A DNA stretch of 64,000 bases from Amia ocellicauda (Eukaryota; Chordata; Actinopteri; Amiiformes; Amiidae), in assembly GCF_036373705.1 (NCBI RefSeq), contig NC_089866.1, forward strand, positions 28,847,501-28,911,500. The letters run 5' to 3'. Position numbers and translations under genes: made by a program. Positions 45,435 through 57,918 of the stretch are shown one piece after another (the stretch's first letter is position 1; every line of letters begins with the position of its first letter). A model generated the notes under the pieces. The model saw nothing but the letters and a program-made list of their open reading frames with translations, did not search any database and was not told the origin of the DNA.

Positions 45435-47931
45435 AGTGCGTAGCAAATTGACGGGATACTTTATGCTGCATTTGAGGATTGTTTTTATAAGGAATAATGT
45501 ACATTGCGGCTCCGATCATGGTTAAAGCCATGGCAGTCATGTTTTGCTATTTCTGGCACAGAATCTCCACACACAACATCACTGCAGTGACACGTCTGTA
45601 AAACTTGAAAACAACAATAACAACACTGAAACGGATTCAGTAAAATATAGTTCTTTAAAATATGTATTTGAACCTAAAAAGTGTATTTCAAATGCTGCTT
45701 TTTAAGTCGGGATTTTAAGTCGGAAACTTTACAACAATGAAACAATTTTGCAATGTATTTTTCACATCTGTCTTTTACATCCTTATTTCATTCAGTTTGT
45801 AATGTGTATTGATTAATATGATTTAATAACATCTTTATTTTCTATTTGCGTAGTAGATAGGTGTAGTGTTTGGTTGAACAATCATAATCAGAAGACTCCT
45901 AGTTTTTCAGAATAGTGGAACAAAGCCCCCAGAAGTCCGCGATTCTGTCACTGTTCTCCGCAACGCCGTTTTCATAGTGCCCTACACACCCCATCTGCAC
46001 GGCTATCTACTTACAAACGGTAATTTAATTCAGCCCCATGACACATTTGAGCCACCTAACTCTGCCAGCTTCAGTCAATGAAAGCCAGCAACATGATAAA
46101 GTACTACAAGGTAAGAACATGTATTTCGCTCTCCCATTTTCACTTTACTTCGAGTTCACTGACGATACTCTAGCCCAGCCTTGTAATGTCAGAGGACTGT
46201 GGCAGACACTGGTGAGTGTGCTGACGCTAAAATGGTCAAGACAGGTAGAGGTGGAGGGGCCCCTGTACTGAGCTTTGATTGGGGCTCCAATATTGACAAG
46301 CCCGACCCCAAACAATACCTATGAAGTTTCACACTTTCTTCATTCAAGGAAACTGGACCGAACATGTGGGGGAGTTTCATGGAAGGGGCAGGGGAGAGAG
46401 TGGAGCCGCTCCAAAACCCCAGCTCCGGCTCCAGAACTCCCATGAAGCCGAGCACTGCCAGCTCCAGCTCCTCAACGAATAAGACTGGAACGAGCTCAGG
46501 ACCCAGGAGCCGGTGCATTGGCCAGCATCCAATAAAGCCTAATGAAAGATATGTTGGGCATGTAGCCCTTTGTGTGGGAGAGTAGGCATTGAACGTACTC
46601 TTAATGTCACAAATCGTAGTGAGTGTAGGCTACAGAAATAAGCATGTCAATGCACTTTAATGGTTGCTTTCGCTGTCACCTCCGTAAATGCACTTCATAT
46701 GGTACTTGATCTTGGTACATGTAAGGCAAGTTAGATTGCGCTTAGAAAGCAGCTCTGGCATCGCCTATTATCATGAAACTCAAACAAGGAAGCAAGTTGT
46801 GAATGTTTCTGTTTTAGGGAATTTGGGGTAAACCTTACTGACAACGGGAAGCCCATATGAAGGGGCAACGGGTGAAAAGAAGGTTCCACCGAGATTTGAA
46901 CTCGGATCACTGGATTCAAAGTCCAAAGTGCTAACCATTACACCACGGAACCTTTCTGTTTCACATTTCACGATGTGATCTCTAAACAATTCGTTTTTAA
47001 ACCATGTCTGTAAATCTTTAACAGTATTCCTTTATAATAGCGTTTGAAATATTTATGAATGTTGGGAAAGAAACAGAAAAGGGCTCAATTATGAGTGCAA
47101 ATGAGTGTTCTACACGTGAATGGATTTGTGTCAAACATAGTGATTCTTAATTGTATTCGACAAAATTGATACAGTCGTGAACAAAGATTGAAGTGAATTT
47201 GTTCAAAATCTCCATTTCAGCAGCTCCTCTAATCCATAAAGCATTGAAATGATGAAGCTGTACATGATTTAATCAATAAAGACACGTATTTACACCAAAC
47301 CATATTCGATTATTGATTAATGAATTAATATATTAACACGTTTCCTTATTCCTTGGGCCTGAAAGTCAGAGTCGAGGGTGCGCCGTTACCCAATGGGAGC
47401 TGTGAAATGCATGTTGTAAAATGCTACGAGTGTTGGACGGGCAGTTTGTTTCACCATGTTAGGGTGAGGGGTGAGCGAGAGCGGGCTCTAGAGGGAGCCA
47501 GAGCGGTCAGGACTAGGGTTGGCAATACTCGGGGTTTGCTGGCTCCGGCTCTGGAGTGGCACAGGTTCAGCTCCAGCTCCTGGCTAGTTCCGGCCAAACC
47601 AGGATGGGGTCATTGTATATAACATTATTGCTTTTATTTTAACTTGTGTTGCCTTGCAATATATTTGCATAGATGAAAGGACACATCTCAATCAGACGAG
47701 ATCTGCTTTTGAAGCTTCAGTGTCTTGTTTAGTCTCCTTGGAAACTTTGGTGTCAATGTCTGATGTACTAATAGCTGGTGTGAGAACTGATATTATTGTA
47801 TAACTCCCAAATACACGACAATACCCACGCAATGGCTTGGGGCCCCGAGGGGCTAAGGGGGCCCCTGATGCCTAGTAGCAGTGTTAGATTACAAGCTGAA
47901 TTGTAACTTGCAACAATTGCCTTCTTTTCTC
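45435..47931. repeat. Unit 19 (2,497 bp)
   Basis: It is the counterpart of unit 8, sharing GTAGATAGGTG and ACATGATAAAG. It differs at AATAGTGGAAC near 45911 and ATCGCCTATTATC near 46760. Confidence 0.95.
46881..46952 (-). tRNA. tRNA-Gln-TTG: tRNA-Gln(TTG), copy 19, consensus
   Basis: Consensus gene with the CCTTTCTG leader variant also seen next to copies 8 and 9. Confidence 0.95.
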
Positions 47932-50427
47932 AGTGCGTAGCAAATTGACGGGATACTTTATGCTGCATTTGAGGATTGTTTTTATAAGGAATAATGTACA
48001 TTGCGGCTCCGATCATGGTTAAAGCCATGGCAGTCATGTTTTGCTATTTCTGGCACAGAATCTCCACACACAACATCACTGCAGTGACACGTCTGTAAAA
48101 CTTGAAAACAACAATAACAACACTGAAACGGATTCAGTTAAATATAGTTCTTTAAAATATGTATTTGAACCTAAAAAGTGTATTTCAAATGCTGCTTTAT
48201 AAGTCGGGATTTTAAGTCGGAAACTTTACAACAATGAAACAATTTTGCAATGTATTTTTCACATCCGTCTTTTACATCCTTATTTCATTCAGTTTGTGAT
48301 GTGTATTGATTAATATGATTTAATAACATCCTTATTTTCTATTTGCGTAGTAGCTAGGTGTAGTGTTTGGTTGAACAATCATAATCAGAAGACTCCTAGT
48401 TTTTCAGAATAGCGGAACAAAGCCCCCAGAAGTCCGCGATTCTGTCACTGTTCTCCGCAACGCCGTTTTCATAGTGCCCTACACACCCCATCTGCACAGC
48501 TATCTACTTACAAACGGTAATTTAATTCAGACCCATTACACATTTGAGCCACCTAACTCCGCCAGCTTCAGTCAATGAAAGCCAGCAACATGAAAAAGTA
48601 CTACAAGGTAAGAACATGTATTTCGCTCTCCCATTTTCACTTTAGTTGAAGTTCACTGACGATACTCTAGCCCAGCCTTGTAATGTCAGAGGACTGTGGC
48701 AGACACTGGTGAGTGTGCTGACGCTAAAATGGTCATGACAGGTAGAGGTGGAGGGGCCCCTGTTCTGAGCTTTGATTGGGGCTCCAAAATTGACAAGCCC
48801 GACCCCAAACAATACCTATGAAGTTTCACACTTTCTTCATTCAAGGAAACTGGACCGAACATGTGGGGGAGTTTCATGGAAGGGGCAGGGGAGAGAGTGG
48901 AGCAGCTCCAAAACCCCAGCTCCGGCTCCAGAACTCCCATGAAGCCGAGCACTGCCAGCTCCAGCTCCTCAACGAATAAGACTGGAACGAGCTCAGGACC
49001 CAGGAGCCGGTGCATTGGCCAGCATCCAATAAAGCCTAATGAAAGATATGTTGGGCATGTAGCCCTTTGTGTGGGAGAGTAGGCATTGAACGTACTCTTA
49101 ATGTCACAAATCGTAGTGAGTGTAGGCTACAGAAATAAGCATGTCAATGCACTTTAATGGTTGCTTTCGCTGTCACCTCCGTAAATGCACTTCATATGGT
49201 ACTTGATCTTGGTACATGTAAGGCAAGTTAGATTGCGCTTAGAAAGCAGCTCTGGCATCGCATATTATCATGAAACTCAAACAAGGAAGCAAGTTGTGAA
49301 TGTTTCTGTTTTAGGGAATTTGGGGTAAACCTTACTGACAACGGGAAGCCCATATGAATGGTCAACGGGTGAAAAGAAGGTTCCACCGAGATTTGAACTC
49401 GGATCACTGGATTCAAAGTCCAAAGTGCTAAACATTACACCACGGAACCATTCTGTTTCACATTTCACGATGAGATCTCTAAACAATTCGTTTTTAAACC
49501 ATGTCTGTAACTCTTTAACAGTATTCCTTTATAATAGCGTTTGAAATATTTATGAATGTTGGGAAAGAAACAGAAAAGGGCTCAATTATGAGTGCAAATG
49601 AGTGTTCTACACGTGAATAGATTTGTGTCAAACATAGTGATTCTTAATTGTATTCGACAAAATTGATACAGTCGTGAACAAAGATTGAAGTGAATTTGTT
49701 CAAAATCTCCATTTCAGCAGCTCCTCTAATCCATAAAGCATTGACATGATGAAGCTGTACATGATTTAATCAATAAAGACACGTATTTACACCTACCCAT
49801 ATTCGATTATTGATTAATTTTTCATATATTAACACGTTTCCTTATTCCTTGGGCCTGAAAGTCAGAGTCGAGGGTGCGCCGTTACCCAATGGGAGCTGTG
49901 AAATGCATGTTGTAAAATGCTACGAGTGTTGGACGGGCAGTTTGTATCACCATGTTAGGGTGAGGGGTGAGCGAGAGCGGGCTCTAGAGGGAGCCAGAGC
50001 GGTCAGGACTAGGGTTGGCAATACTCGGGGTTTGCTGGCTCCGGCTCTGGAGTGGCACAGGTTCAGCTCCAGCTCCTGGCTAGTTCCGGCCAAACCAGGA
50101 TGGGGTCATTGTATATAACATTATTTCTTTTATTTTAACTTGTGTTGCCTTGCAATATATTTGCATAGATGAAAGGACACATCTCAATCAGACGAGATCT
50201 GCTTTTGAAGCTTCAGTGTCTTGTTTAGTCTCCTTGGAAACTTTGGTGTCAATGTCTGATGTACTAATAGCTGGTGTGAGAACTGATATTATTGTATAAC
50301 TCCCAAATACACGACAATACCCACGCAATGGCTTGGGGCCCCGAGGGGCTAAGGGGGCCCCTGATGCCTAGTAGCAGTGTTAGATTACAAGCTGAATTGT
50401 AACTTGCAACAATTGCCTTCTTTTCTC
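47932..50427. repeat. Unit 20 (2,496 bp), mosaic of units 9 and 11
   Basis: It follows unit 9 except for a patch from about 49432 to 49825 that carries every unit-11 marker, including the one-base-shorter TTAATTTTTCATAT. It has the short C run. Confidence 0.95.
49378..49449 (-). tRNA. tRNA-Gln-TTG: tRNA-Gln(TTG), copy 20, G19 changed
   Basis: G19 to T as in copy 11, although the surrounding unit is otherwise like unit 9, whose tRNA is consensus. The trailer side is unit-9-like and the leader side unit-11-like, so the switch lies within or just before the gene. Confidence 0.78.
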
Positions 50428-52924
50428 AGTGCGTAGCAAATTGACGGGATACTTTATGCTGCATTTGAGGATTGTTTTTATAAGGAATAATGTACATTGC
50501 GGCTCCGATCATGGTTAAAGCCATGGCAGTCATGTTTTGCTATTTCTGGCACAGAATCTCCACACACAACATCACTGCAGTGACACGTCTGTAAAACTTG
50601 AAAACAACAATAACAACACTGAAACGGATTCAGTTAAATATAGTTCTTTAAAATATGTATTTGAACCTAAAAAGTGTATTTCAAATGCTGCTTTTTAAGT
50701 CGGGATTTTAAGTCGGAAACTTTACAACAATGAAACAATTTTGCAATGTATTTTTCACATCCGTCTTTTACATCCTTATTTCATTCAGTTTGTGATGTGT
50801 ATTGATTAATATGATTTAATAACATCCTTATTTTCTATTTGCGTAGTAGCTAGGTGTAGTGTTTGGTTGAACAATCATAATCAGAAGACTCCTAGTTTTT
50901 CAGAATAGCGGAACAAAGCCCCCAGAAGTCCGCGATTCTGTCACTGTTCTCCGCAACGCCGTTTTCATAGTGCCCTACACACCCCATCTGCACGGCTATC
51001 TACTTACAAACGGTAATTTAATTCAGACCCATTACACATTTGAGCCACCTAACTCCGCCAGCTTCAGTCAATGAAAGCCAGCAACATGAAAAAGTACTAC
51101 AAGGTAAGAACATGTATTTCGCTCTCCCATTTTCACTTTAGTTGAAGTTCACTGACGATACTCTAGCCCAGCCTTGTAATGTCAGAGGACTGTGGCAGAC
51201 ACTGGTGAGTGTGCTGACGCTAAAATGGTCATGACAGGTAGAGGTGGAGGGGCCCCTGTACTGAGCTTTGATTGGGGCTCCAAAATTGACAAGCCCGACC
51301 CCAAACAATACCTATGAAGTTTCACACTTTCTTCATTCAAGGAAACTGGACCGAACATGTGGGGGAGTTTCATGGAAGGGGCAGGGGAGAGAGTGGAGCC
51401 GCTCCAAAACCCCAGCTCCGGCTCCAGAACTCCCATGAAGCCGAGCACTGCCAGCTCCAGCTCCTCAACGAATAAGACTGGAACGAGCTCAGGACCCAGG
51501 AGCCGGTGCATTGGCCAGCATCCAATAAAGCCTAATGAAAGATATGTTGGGCATGTAGCCCTTTGTGTGGGAGAGTAGGCATTGAACGTACTCTTAATGT
51601 CACAAATCGTAGTGAGTGTAGGCTACAGAAATAAGCATGTCAATGCACTTTAATGGTTGCTTTCGCTGTCACCTCCGTAAATGCACTTCATATGGTACTT
51701 GATCTTGGTACATGTAAGGCAAGTTAGATTGCGCTTAGAAAGCAGCTCTGGCATCGCATATTATCATGAAACTCAAACAAGGAAGCAAGTTGTGAATGTT
51801 TCTGTTTTAGGGAATTTGGGGTAAACCTTACTGACAACGGGAAGCCCATATGAAGAGGCAACGGGTGAAAAGAAGGTTCCACCGAGATTTGAACTCGGAT
51901 CACTGGATTCAAAGTCCAAAGTGCTAACCATTACACCACGGAACCATTCTGTTTCACATTTCACGATGTGATCTCTAAACAATTCGTTTTTAAACCATGT
52001 CTGTAAATCTTTAACAGTATTCCTTTATAATAGCGTTTGAAATATTTATGAATGTTGGGAAAGAAACAGAAAAGGGCTCAATTATGAGTGCAAATGAGTG
52101 TTCTACACGTGAATGGATTTGTGTCAAACATAGTGATTCTTAATTGTATTCGACAAAATTGATACAGTCGTGAACAAAGATTGAAGTGAATTTGTTCAAA
52201 ATCTCCATTTCAGCAGCTCCTCTAATCCATAAAGCATTGAAATGATGAAGCTGTACATGATTTAATCAATAAAGACACGTATTTACACCAAACCATATTC
52301 GATTATTGATTAATGAATTAATATATTAACACGTTTCCTTATTCCTTGGGCCTGAAAGTCAGAGTCGAGGGTGCGCCGTTACCCAATGGGAGCTGTGAAA
52401 TGCATGTTGTAAAATGCTACGAGTGTTGGACGGGCAGTTTGTTTCACCATGTTAGGGTGAGGGGTGAGCGAGAGCGGGCTCTAGAGGGAGCCAGAGCGGT
52501 CAGGACTAGGGTTGGCAATACTCGGGGTTTGCTGGCTCCGGCTCTGGAGTGGCACAGGTTCAGCTCCAGCTCCTGGCTAGTTCCGGCCAAACCAGGATGG
52601 GGTCATTGTATATAACATTATTGCTTTTATTTTAACTTGTGTTGCCTTGCAATATATTTGCATAGATGAAAGGACACATCTCAATCAGACGAGATCTGCT
52701 TTTGAAGCTTCAGTGTCTTGTTTAGTCTCCTTGGAAACTTTGGTGTCAATGTCTGATGTACTAATAGCTGGTGTGAGAACTGATATTATTGTATAACTCC
52801 CAAATACACGATAATACCCACGCAATGGCTTGGGGCCCCGAGGGGCTAAGGGGGCCCCTGATGCCTAGTAGCAGTGTTAGATTACAAGCTGAATTGTAAC
52901 TTGCAACAATTGCCTTCTTTTCTC
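50428..52924. repeat. Unit 21 (2,497 bp)
   Basis: It follows unit 10 up to about 52740 and then shows ACACGATAATACC near 52806, otherwise seen only at the end of unit 13. Confidence 0.95.
51874..51945 (-). tRNA. tRNA-Gln-TTG: tRNA-Gln(TTG), copy 21, consensus
   Basis: Consensus gene, counterpart of copy 10 at an offset of 27,498 bp. Confidence 0.95.
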
Positions 52925-55421
52925 AGTGCGTAGCAAATTGACGGGATACTTTATGCTGCATTTGAGGATTGTTTTTATAAGGAATAATGTACATTGCGGC
53001 TCCGATCATTGTTAATGCCATGGCAGTCATGTTTTGCTATTTCTGGCACAGAACCTACACACACATCATCACTGCAGTGACACGTCTGTAAAACTTGAAA
53101 ACAACAATAACAACACTGAAACGGATTCAGTTAAATATAGTTCTTTAAAATATGTATTTGAACCTAAAAAGTGTATTTCAAATGCTGCTTTTTAAGTCGG
53201 GATTTTAAGTCGGAAACTTTACAACAATGAAACAATTTTGCAATGTATTTTTCACATCCGTCTTTTACATCCTTATTTCATTCAGTTTGTGATGTGTATT
53301 GATTAATATGATTTAATAACATCCTTATTTTCTATTTGCGTAGTAGCTAGGTGTAGTGTTTGGTTGAACAATCATAATCAGAAGACTCCTAGTTTTTCAG
53401 AATAGCGGAACAAAGCCCCCAGAAGTCCGCGATTCCGTCACTGTTCTAAGCAACGCCGTTTTCATAGTGCCCTACACACCCCATCTGCACGGCTATCTAC
53501 TTACAAACGGTAATTTAATTCAGCCCCATGACACATTTGAGCCACCTAACTCCGCCAGCTTCAGTCAATGAAAGCCAGCAACATGAAAAAGTACTACAAG
53601 GTAAGAACATGTATTTCGCTCTCCCATTTTCACTTTAGTTGAAGTTCACTGACGATACTCTAGCCCAGCCTTGTAATGTCAGAGGACTGTGGCAGACACT
53701 GGTGAGTGTGCTGACGCTAAAATGGTCATGACAGGTAGAGGTGGAGGGGCCCCTGTACTGAGCTTTGATTGGGGCTCCAAAACTGACAAGCCCGACCCCA
53801 AACAATACCTATGAAGTTTCACACTTTCTTCATTCAAGGAAACTGGACCGAACATGTGGGGGAGTTTCATGGAAGGGGCAGGGGAGAGAGTGGAGCAGCT
53901 CCAAAACCCCAGCTCCGGCTCCAGAACTCCCATGAAGCCGAGCACTGCCAGCTCCAGCTCCTCAACGAATAAGACTGGAACGAGCTCAGGACCCAGGAGC
54001 CGGTGCATTGGCCAGCATCCAATAAAGCCTAATGAAAGATATGTTGGGCATGTAGCCCCTTGTGTGGGAGAGTAGGCATTGATCGTACTCTTAATGTCAC
54101 AAATCGTAGTGAGTGTAGGCTACAGAAATAAGCATGTCAATGCACTTTAATGGTTGCTTTCGCTGTCACCTCCGTAAATGCACTTCATATGGTACTTGAT
54201 CTTGGTACATGTAAGGCAAGTTAGATTGCGCTTAGAAAGCAGCTCTGGCATCGCATATTATCATGAAACTCAAACAAGGAAGCAAGTTGTGAATGTTTCT
54301 GTTTTAGGGAATTTGGGGTAAACCTTACTGACAACGGGAAGCCCATATGAAGAGGCAACGGGTGAAAAGAAGGTTCCACCGAGATTTGAACTCAGATCAC
54401 TGGATTCAAAGTCTAAAGTGCTAATCATTACACCACGGAACCATTATGTTTCATATTTCACGATGAGATCTCTAAACAATTCGTTTTTAAACCATGTCTG
54501 TAAATCTTTAACAGTATTCCTTTATAATAGCGTTTGAAATATTTATGAATGTTGGGAAAGAAACAGAAAAGGGCTCATTTATGAGTGAAAATTAGTGTTC
54601 TACACGTGAATGGATTTGTGTCAAACATAGTGATTCTTTATTGTATTCGACAAAATTGATACAGTCGTGAACAAAGATTGAAGTGAATTTGTTCAAAATC
54701 TCCATTTCAGCAGCTCCTCTAATCCATAAAGCATTGAAATGATGAAGCTGTACATGATTTAATCAATAAAGACACGTATTTACACCAAACCATATTCGAT
54801 TATTGATTAATGAATTAATATATTAACACGTTTCCTTATTCCTTGGGCCTGAAAGTTAGAGTCGAGGGTGCGCCGTTACCCAATGGGAGCTGTGAAATGC
54901 ATGTTGTAAAATGCTACGAGTGTTGGACGGGCAGTTTGTTTCACCATGTTAGGGTGAGGGGTGAGCGAGAGCGGGCTCTAGAGGGAGCCAGAGCGGTCAG
55001 GACTAGGGTTGGCAATACTCGGGGTTTGCTGGCTCCGGCTCTGGAGTGGCACAGGTTCAGCTCCAGCTCCTGGCTAGTTCCGGCCAAACCAGGATGGGGT
55101 CATTGTATATAACATTATTGCTTTTATTTTAACTTGTGTTGCCTTGCAATATATTTGCATAGATTAAAGGACACATCTCAATCAGACGAGATCTGCTTTT
55201 GAAGCTTCAGTGTCTTGTTTAGTCTCCTTGGAAACTTTGGTGTCAATGTCTGATGTACTAATAGCTAGTGTGAGAACTGATATTATTGTATAACTCCCAA
55301 ATACACGACAATACCCACGCAATGGCTTGGGGCCCCGAGGGGCTAAGGGGGCCCCTGATGCCTAGTAGCAGTGTTAGATTACAAGCTGAATTGTAACTTG
55401 CAACAATTGCCTTCTTTTCTC
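52925..55421. repeat. Unit 22 (2,497 bp)
   Basis: It is the counterpart of unit 14 at an offset of 19,995 bp. It lacks unit 14's two private changes and has ATCCTTATTTTC near 53321, which belongs to the unit 9 to 11 group. Confidence 0.95.
54371..54442 (-). tRNA. tRNA-Gln-TTG: tRNA-Gln(TTG), copy 22, degraded
   Basis: Same three changes as copy 14 (G19 to A, A29-C41 mismatch, T-stem wobble), exactly 19,995 bp away. Confidence 0.65.
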
Positions 55422-57918
55422 AGTGCGTAGCAAATTTACGGGATACTTTATGCTGCATTTGAGGATTGTTTTTATAAGGAATAATGTACATTACGGCTCC
55501 GATCATTGTTAATGCCATGGCAGTCATGTTTTGCTATTTCTGGCACAGAACCTACACACACATCATCACTGCAGTGACACGTCTGTAAAACTTGAAAACA
55601 ACAATAACAACACTGAAACGGATTCAGTTAAATATAGTTCTTTAAAATATGTATTTGAACCTAAAAAGTGTATTTCAAATGCTGCTTTTTAAGTCGGGAT
55701 TTTAAGTCGGAAACTTTACAACAATGAAACAATTTTGCAATGTATTTTTCACATCCGTCTTTTACATCCTTATTTCATTCAGTTTGTGATGTGTATTGAT
55801 TAATATGATTTAATAACATCTTTATTTTCTATTTGCGTAGTAGCTAGGTGTAGTGTTTGGTTGAACAATCATAATCAGAAGACTCCTAGTTTTTCAGAAT
55901 AGCGGAACAAAGCCCCCAGAAGTCCGCGATTCCGTCACTGTTCTCCGCAACGCCGTTTTCATAGTGCCCTACACACCCCATCTGCACGGCTATCTACTTA
56001 CAAACGGTAATTTAATTCAGCCCCATGACACATTTGAGCCACCTAACTCCGCCAGCTTCAGTCAATGAAAGCCAGCAACATGAAAAAGTACTATAAGGTA
56101 AGAACATGTAATTCGCTCTCCCATTTTCACTTTAGTTGAAGTTCACTGACGATACTCTAGCCCAGCCTTGTAATGTCAGAGGACTGTGTCAGACACTGGT
56201 GAGTGTGCTGACGCTAAAATGGTCATGACAGGTAGAGGTGGAGGGGCCCCTGTACTGAGCTTTGATTGGGGCTCCAAAATTGACAAGCCCGACCCCAAAC
56301 AATACCTATGAAGTTTCACACTTTCTTCATTCAAGGAAACTGGACCGAACATTTGGGGGAGTTTCATGGAAGGGGCAGGGGAGAGAGTGGAGCAGCTCCA
56401 AAACCCCAGCTCCGGCTCCAGAACTCCCATGAAGCCGAGCACTGCCAGCTCCAGCTCCTCAACGAATAAGACTGGAACGAGCTCAGGACCCAGGAGCCGG
56501 TGCATTGGCCAGCATCCAATAAAGCCTAATGAAAGATATGTTGGGCATGTAGCCCCTTGTGTGGGAGAGTAGGCATTGAACGTACTCTTAATGTCACAAA
56601 TCGTAGTGAGTGTAGGCTACAGAAATAAGCATGTCAATGCACTTTAATGGTTGCTTTCGCTGTCATCTCCGTAAATGCACTTCATATGGTACTTGATCTT
56701 GGTACATGTAAGGCAAGTTAGATTGCGCTTAGAAAGCAGCTCTGGCATCGCATATTATCATGAAACTCAAACAAGGAAGCAAGTTGTGAATGTTTCTGTT
56801 TTAGGGAATTTGGGGTAAACCTTACTGACAACGGGAAGCCCATATGAAGAGGCAACGGGTGAAAAGAAGGTTCCACCGAGATTTGAACTCGGATCACTGG
56901 ATTCAAAGTCCAAAGTGCTAACCATTACACCACGGAACCATTATGTTTCACATTTCACGATGAGATCTCTAAACAATTCGTTTTTAAACCATGTCTCTAA
57001 ATCTTTAACAGTATTCCTTCATAATAGCGTTTGAAATATTTATGAATGTTGGGAAAGAAACAGAAAAGGGCTCATTTATGAGTGAAAATTAGTGTTCTAC
57101 ACGTGAATGGATTTGTGTCAAACATAGTGATTCTTTATTGTATTCGACAAAATTGATACAGTCGTGAACAAAGATTGAAGTGAATTTGTTCAAAATCTCC
57201 ATTTCAGCAGCTCCTCTAATCCATAAAGTATTGAGATGATGAAGCTGTACATGATTTAATCAATAAAGACACGTATTTACACCTACCCATATTCGATTAT
57301 TGATTAATGAATTAATATATTAACACGTTTTCTTATTCCTTTGGCCGGAAAGTCAGAGTCGAGAGTGCGCTGTTACCCAATGGGAGCTGTGAAATGCATG
57401 TTGTAAAATGCTACGAGTGTTGGACGGGCAGTTTGTTTCACCATGTTAGGGTGAGGGGTGAGCGAGAGCGGGCTCTAGAGGGAGCCAGAGCGGTCAGGAC
57501 TAGGGTTGGCAATACTCGGGGTTTGCTGGCTCCGGCTCTGGAGTGGCACAGGTTCAGCTCCAGCTCCTGGCTAGTTCCGGCCAAACCAGGATGGGGTCAT
57601 TGTATATAACATTATTGCTTTTATTTTAACTTGTGTTGCCTTGCAATATATTTGCATAGATTAAAGGACACATCTCAATCAGACGAGATCTGCTTTTGAA
57701 GCTTCAGTGTCTTGTTTAGTCTCCTTGGAAACTTTGGTGTCAATGTCTGATGTACTAATAGCTAGTGTGAGAACTGATATTATTGTATAACTCCCAAATA
57801 CACGACAATACCCACGCAATGGCTTGGGGCCCCGAGGGGCTAAGGGGGCCCCTGATGCCTAGTAGCAGTGTTAGATTACAAGCTGAATTGTAACTTGCAA
57901 CAATTGCCTTCTTTTCTC
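55422..57918. repeat. Unit 23 (2,497 bp)
   Basis: It is the counterpart of unit 15 at an offset of 19,995 bp and shares the TTCATAATAGCG change near 57018. Confidence 0.95.
56868..56939 (-). tRNA. tRNA-Gln-TTG: tRNA-Gln(TTG), copy 23, consensus
   Basis: Consensus gene, counterpart of copy 15 at an offset of 19,995 bp. Confidence 0.95.
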
